DNA from: Actinomycetota bacterium
GTDB lineage: Bacteria; Actinomycetota; Coriobacteriia; Anaerosomatales; JAUXNU01
Length of the DNA: 52,088 bases
Direction of reading: 5' to 3'
Assembly (NCBI GenBank): GCA_030682655.1
Contig: JAUXNU010000125.1
Location: 1-52,088, forward strand
The notes beneath the pieces were generated by a model. The model had not been told where the DNA came from, searched no databases, and saw nothing but the letters and a program-made list of their open reading frames with translations. Below, one piece after another: positions 48,641-52,088 of this stretch; position 1 is the stretch's first letter, and every line of letters starts with the position of its first letter. Both the position numbers and the translations under genes were made by a program.

Positions 48641-50308
48641 TCACCCTCCTAAGTGATTCGAGTGCGCGCTGAGCTTGGGGACGTCAGGGACTTTGGGGAT
48701 GTTGATTACGTCTATTACGCTGTCCTCGAAGTGCGCACACACGCTCCGTAGAAGACGCACGAACTCGTCTCGCTTTGGCATCTGATCCATGGCCCCGATG
48801 AGTGCGCAAAGTACCCCGGTTCGATCCTCGTCCCAGTCCGCCAGCAGACTGGGACAGGTGTTCATTTTCGCCACTTCGATGAACGGAACGGCGGCCTGAA
48901 TACTGAGTTTTTTGTCGATCAAGGTGGGGTTCGATCCCACCAATTTCAGGATCATCCGTTTTTCCTCCCCGTCGGCGCGCGCAAACCAATCCGCGGCCTG
49001 ATCACTGACTCTCAGGAGATTACGGAGGGGTTCGATCCCTATTCCACCTGTCTGGGCCGTCTCCAGCCGCGCGACGATGTCAACGCGCTCGGCGTCCAAA
49101 CGTCCCCGCTGGGTCGTGAACTGAGCGTCGGTCAGCTGGCCGCGCAATTTCAATGTGGTCAGCTCGTCAGCCTGCCGGTCAACATCGCGCAGTGTCGCTT
49201 CCAGCGTGGCCCGGTGGGTGCTGTTCAGGCGCACCAGCGCGTGGTCACGCCGTTCGATTGAGGTCAGGATCAGGTCGTGGAGGCCCGGCTCTATCTTGAG
49301 CGTGCGCAGGAAGTCCAGGATCTGGGCGTCGAGGGCCTTGGCCTCGACGGACGCCTCCGGGCAGCGGTCGCCGGGTTTGCGGCGGGCGCAGTGGTAGTAG
49401 AGGTAGCGGCGGGTCCGTCTCTGCTTGTGTTCGGCGGTGACGGCGCGACCGCACCGGCCGCAACGGATCAGGCCGCGATAAGGAACCTCCGTGGTCGGAC
49501 GGATCGCGGTCGGCCAACGCAAGGTGAGCTGTAGTCGCTCGAAGGTCTCGAGCCGCACCGCCGGCGGATGCTTGCCGGGCCAGGTACGCCCGTTCCAGAC
49601 GATGACGCCGGCGTAGAAGGGGTCGGTGATGATCCGGTGAGCGGTGCTGTCGGGCAGGAGGACCCCCGGCTTTCCATGCACCGGCGGGGTGACGAACCCC
49701 CAGTCGTCGCGGGCGATCCGGGTCGCTTCGCGGATGCTGCAGCCCCGGTTGGCAACCAGCTGGAACAGGCCTTCGATCAGCGGGAAATAGACCGGGTCCG
49801 GAACGATGGTCCGGGTGGCGGGGTCGTTGCGATAGCCGAGCGGGGCGCGATTGGGTCGCCAGCCGTTCTCCAACTTGGTGCGGTTGCCGCGTTTGACGTT
49901 TTCGGACAAGGCGTCGGAATAGTATTTCGACTGGCCGAACATGATCTGCAGCATGAATTTGCCCTGCGAGTTGTTCTCGAAGGTGTAGGTCGAGAATTTC
50001 AGGTCCTTGAGCACGCCCCGGTCGAGCAGATAGATCAGACGCCCGCCGTCGATGGAGTTACGCGCCAGACGATCAGGAGCCCAGGTGGCGATGCCCTCGG
50101 CCTCGCCGTTTTCGATGCGGGCGACCATGGCGTCGAACCGGGGCCGTCCCGGTGTCATGGCGCTTCGGGACTCCTCGATGATCTCTACAATCTCAACGCC
50201 GGGCAATTCCAACAGCCGTCGCTCCAGATCGGCGCGCTGGGATTCGATGGACAGGACCTGACGGTCCTCGGCCTCTGAGGATTTACGGCAATAGAGAAAA
50301 TATTTCAT
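48641..50308 (-). CDS. Large serine recombinase
   Basis: A 555-aa large serine recombinase. The N-terminal catalytic domain reads YFLYCRKSSEAEDRQVLSIE with the nucleophile Ser in KSSE, then ATWAPDRLARNSIDGG (PDRLARN motif). A recombinase domain follows (APLGYRND, DPFYAGVIVWNGRTWPGKHP), then a zinc ribbon (RCGRCG...YYHCARRKPGDRC) and a C-terminal coiled coil (EATLRDVDRQADELTTLKLR). It can integrate, excise or invert DNA at short sites. ATG 50,308 matches the usual family start; no ribosome binding site is evident. Both ends of the gene carry copies of a 15-bp sequence in inverted orientation. Confidence 0.9.
   Translation of the reverse strand: MKYFLYCRKSSEAEDRQVLSIESQRADLERRLLELPGVEIVEIIEESRSAMTPGRPRFDAMVARIENGEAEGIATWAPDRLARNSIDGGRLIYLLDRGVLKDLKFSTYTFENNSQGKFMLQIMFGQSKYYSDALSENVKRGNRTKLENGWRPNRAPLGYRNDPATRTIVPDPVYFPLIEGLFQLVANRGCSIREATRIARDDWGFVTPPVHGKPGVLLPDSTAHRIITDPFYAGVIVWNGRTWPGKHPPAVRLETFERLQLTLRWPTAIRPTTEVPYRGLIRCGRCGRAVTAEHKQRRTRRYLYYHCARRKPGDRCPEASVEAKALDAQILDFLRTLKIEPGLHDLILTSIERRDHALVRLNSTHRATLEATLRDVDRQADELTTLKLRGQLTDAQFTTQRGRLDAERVDIVARLETAQTGGIGIEPLRNLLRVSDQAADWFARADGEEKRMILKLVGSNPTLIDKKLSIQAAVPFIEVAKMNTCPSLLADWDEDRTGVLCALIGAMDQMPKRDEFVRLLRSVCAHFEDSVIDVINIPKVPDVPKLSAHSNHLGG
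48675..48712 (+). repeat. 38-bp repeat, copy 2 (in the recombinase 3' end)
   Basis: Matches copy 1 at 47,558-47,595 with three differences. Read on the minus strand here it codes VINIPKVPDVPK of the recombinase. Its GGGGACGTCAGGGAC core (48,677-48,691) is perfectly inverted at 50,321-50,335, just upstream of the recombinase start. Confidence 0.85.
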
Positions 50309-50320
50309 AGGGAGAGGGAT

Positions 50321-50335
50321 GTCCCTGACGTCCCC
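50321..50335 (-). repeat. 15-bp inverted copy of the repeat core
   Basis: GTCCCTGACGTCCCC is the exact reverse complement of 48,677-48,691. The pair encloses the recombinase gene. Could be recombination sites or a dispersed short repeat. Confidence 0.7.
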
Positions 50336-50513
50336 GACCTCCCCGAACAGGGAAGGTCGCAGACCGTCTGAGACGAATTGGGATTCTAGGGCGCCGGGGC
50401 GTTTCGCGCGAGTCGGTCGCGGGGACAGCCGCGCGACCGGTTCAGACATTGGAGCCCGGGCGCGCCCGATGCGCACGGCGGACGTTCGCCTTGGCCGGGG
50501 CCGCCCGGAGCAG

Positions 50514-50543
50514 GGGAGGGCCGCCTTTCGCAACGGCCCTCCC
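50514..50543 (-). terminator. GC hairpin after the ParB-like gene
   Basis: GGGAGGGCCG and CGGCCCTCCC make a perfect 10-bp stem with a 10-base loop just beyond the ParB-like stop. No U tract follows, so termination would be weak or Rho-assisted. Confidence 0.5.
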
Positions 50544-50550
50544 TCCCCGG

Positions 50551-52088
50551 TTACTCCGGAGTGGCCCCGGAGCGACGCAGCAACGGCGGCAGCCAGCCGG
50601 TGCCTTGCAGCAGGGTTTCCGCCGCCTCGGCCATGGCCTCCTTCCTGAGGTCATTGAGCCGGGCCGCCGCCTCAGGCGACACCCCCTCGGCCACCGCTTC
50701 GGCGATCCGGGTCTTGGTCACCCGACCGAGGTAGCTGCCGACGCTGACGCTCCAGTAGCGGCCCATGTCGAGACCGACGAGGTCGGCCAAGGCATCGGCG
50801 TGGGCCAGAGCACGCCGGGAGGTGCCGACCCTTTGGACGGCATTGACCCCGCGCGAGACGCCATGGGCGAACAGGGCCGACCGGTCCGTATCGTCCAAGG
50901 CTTGGAGCGCCGCCAGCAGGGCTTCGGGGTCCTGCGGCAGACGCTGCGCCCACGCCGCATGGCGGGCTTCGATGGCCTTGCCCGCGACGCTGTCGGACAG
51001 CCCCTCGACATAGGGTTCGAGACTGACGCTCAACACGTCGAGGCCGAGGCAGGTCTCGCCGTCGCGATAGAAGGTCTGCAGCGTCACCGCGTGCAGGGCG
51101 GCGAGGAAGGCGAGACGCGGCTGGTCGGCCAAGGCGTCGCGCAGCGCCGCCGTACGCTGGGCGGTGAGGTCGGCGACCAGCCGTTCGGACAGGGGTTTGG
51201 GACCGGGTGCGTCCGGCGAGTCCTCCGCCGTATCGTCGACCGCGCGCGGTTCATTGTCGCCGTCCGGTTCGGCCTCGGGCGGGGCCTCGTCCTCGGGCCG
51301 GAGGAAGCCGCGCTCAATCCGGACGCCCTCCTGGCCGAGCACGACGAACAGGCCGCCACGCGCCATGGCGTCCGGGTCGTACTGGTCCGGACAGGCGCTT
51401 GAGAGTTCGGCGTCGAGCACCTCCAGACGGGCGTCTTGCTCTTCGGACAGGTTGTCATCGCCACAGGCGGCGACGATGGCGTCATATTCCTCGGCGAGGG
51501 CCTGCAGCCGGGCCTTGGTCTCCGGGTCCGGTTCGACCGCATGCGGATAGACGCGGCGACAACCGTGGTCGTGGGGGAAGTCGAGCCGTGCCTCGGCCCA
51601 CATCCAGCCCTCGGCGGCGCGCACCGCCTCGGCCTCGGCGGTGAGCTGTTCGAGGGCGAGCCGGTCGAGCAGGGGCGCGTCCTCGAACCAGCCCTTGCCC
51701 TCCTCGCTGAACAGGTCGCAGCGCAGACGCCCGCCCGCCGCCTGATAGGCCTCGGCTCCGACGAAACGGGCGCGGCGGTCGGTGGCTTCGACCTCATGTT
51801 CGGTCATCAGGCGACGGATGAAGGGGGGCGAGCGGTTGTAGGACAGATCGGACCAGACCTGCTCCTGCCGCGCATGGTCCTCGCTGACGGCGAAGGCCAT
51901 CAACTGGTCGAGGGTCAGTTGGTCGGCGCGGTAGGCGGTCATCAAGACCGGACTGACCGCGCCGAGCCGCAGCCGCCGTCGCACCAAGGTCGCCGAGACG
52001 CCGAAGCGCGCCCCGATCTCCTCGGCGCTCCACCCTTTGGACTGTGCAAGGTCGCGGAAGGCCTCGAACTGGTCGGCGGGGTGCATGG
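50551..52088 (-). CDS. ParB-like partition/nucleoid protein, 5' end outside the window
   Basis: At least 511 aa. The visible start (MHPADQFEAFRDLAQSKGWS, then AEEIGARFGVSATLVRRRLR) is the helix-turn-helix core of ParB/RepB-type proteins, and TLDQLMAFAVSEDHARQEQV follows as in plasmid and island ParB homologues. The N-terminal CTP/ParB-Srx domain must lie beyond the window edge. The long C-terminal part, with an acidic stretch (EDEAPPEAEPDGDNEPRAVD), is specific to large ParB-like proteins of alphaproteobacterial mobile elements. It suggests that the element continues to the right and has a maintenance module. Confidence 0.82.
   Translation of the reverse strand, partial: MHPADQFEAFRDLAQSKGWSAEEIGARFGVSATLVRRRLRLGAVSPVLMTAYRADQLTLDQLMAFAVSEDHARQEQVWSDLSYNRSPPFIRRLMTEHEVEATDRRARFVGAEAYQAAGGRLRCDLFSEEGKGWFEDAPLLDRLALEQLTAEAEAVRAAEGWMWAEARLDFPHDHGCRRVYPHAVEPDPETKARLQALAEEYDAIVAACGDDNLSEEQDARLEVLDAELSSACPDQYDPDAMARGGLFVVLGQEGVRIERGFLRPEDEAPPEAEPDGDNEPRAVDDTAEDSPDAPGPKPLSERLVADLTAQRTAALRDALADQPRLAFLAALHAVTLQTFYRDGETCLGLDVLSVSLEPYVEGLSDSVAGKAIEARHAAWAQRLPQDPEALLAALQALDDTDRSALFAHGVSRGVNAVQRVGTSRRALAHADALADLVGLDMGRYWSVSVGSYLGRVTKTRIAEAVAEGVSPEAAARLNDLRKEAMAEAAETLLQGTGWLPPLLRRSGATPE

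Noticed and set aside
1..52088. CRISPR array or rRNA genes
   Set aside because: No regularly spaced repeats and no rRNA-like conserved sequence were seen.

Overview
The window is GC-rich, with tightly overlapping genes, and reads as an alphaproteobacterium. A SecB homologue, the P-type VirB gene order and codon use suggest Caulobacteraceae, for example a Brevundimonas-like genome. That assignment is inference; no 16S rRNA or other taxonomic marker is present.

Bases 1-7,795 look like host chromosome. A low-GC block of sugar genes (tandem-domain glycosyltransferase, dTDP-glucose 4,6-dehydratase-like protein, second NAD-dependent epimerase) surrounds a decayed IS5-type transposase. It is followed by a divergent SecB chaperone, a small secreted protein and a two-LysM protein.

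At 7,796-7,841 lies the 3' half of a tRNA-Lys(CTT) gene with an encoded CCA end, directly followed by a tyrosine integrase and an AlpA/excisionase-like gene. This is a classic attachment site, so an integrative element begins here and runs right, probably past the window end (no second att copy is visible). Its backbone is an Rhs protein with a candidate immunity gene (9.5-14.5 kb), a compact conjugation operon virB2-3-4-6-8-9-10-11 (14.8-22.5 kb), two paralogous HerA/TraD-like ATPases around a Replic_Relax-type protein (23-28 kb), and an ArdC-type antirestriction protein (28-29 kb). No VirB1, VirB5, VirB7, classical VirD4 or MOB relaxase is visible.

From 29.8 kb the island is cargo. It holds (i) a four-gene membrane/lipid operon (FcoT-like thioesterase, unknown membrane protein, sodium:solute symporter, ICMT-like methyltransferase). 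It holds (ii) a papain-like protease with a chagasin-like inhibitor, convergent with (iii) an IetAS-like AAA+ ATPase/subtilase pair whose subtilase has a one-base frameshift. It holds (iv) a five-gene RiPP operon: 53-aa precursor ending YDRMHHRHNRS, radical SAM/SPASM enzyme fused to an HExxH domain, UPF0489 (peptide-arginase-like) protein, GNAT and GT2. It also holds (v) an HNH nuclease, (vi) a type I CBASS (DUF2188-like protein, CD-NTase, Cap15-like effector), and (vii) a serine recombinase and a ParB-like gene cut by the window edge.

The most promising undescribed system is the RiPP operon. Its enzyme set predicts a cyclophane peptide whose arginines may become ornithines, with possible beta-hydroxylation, acylation and glycosylation, encoded inside a mobile defence island.
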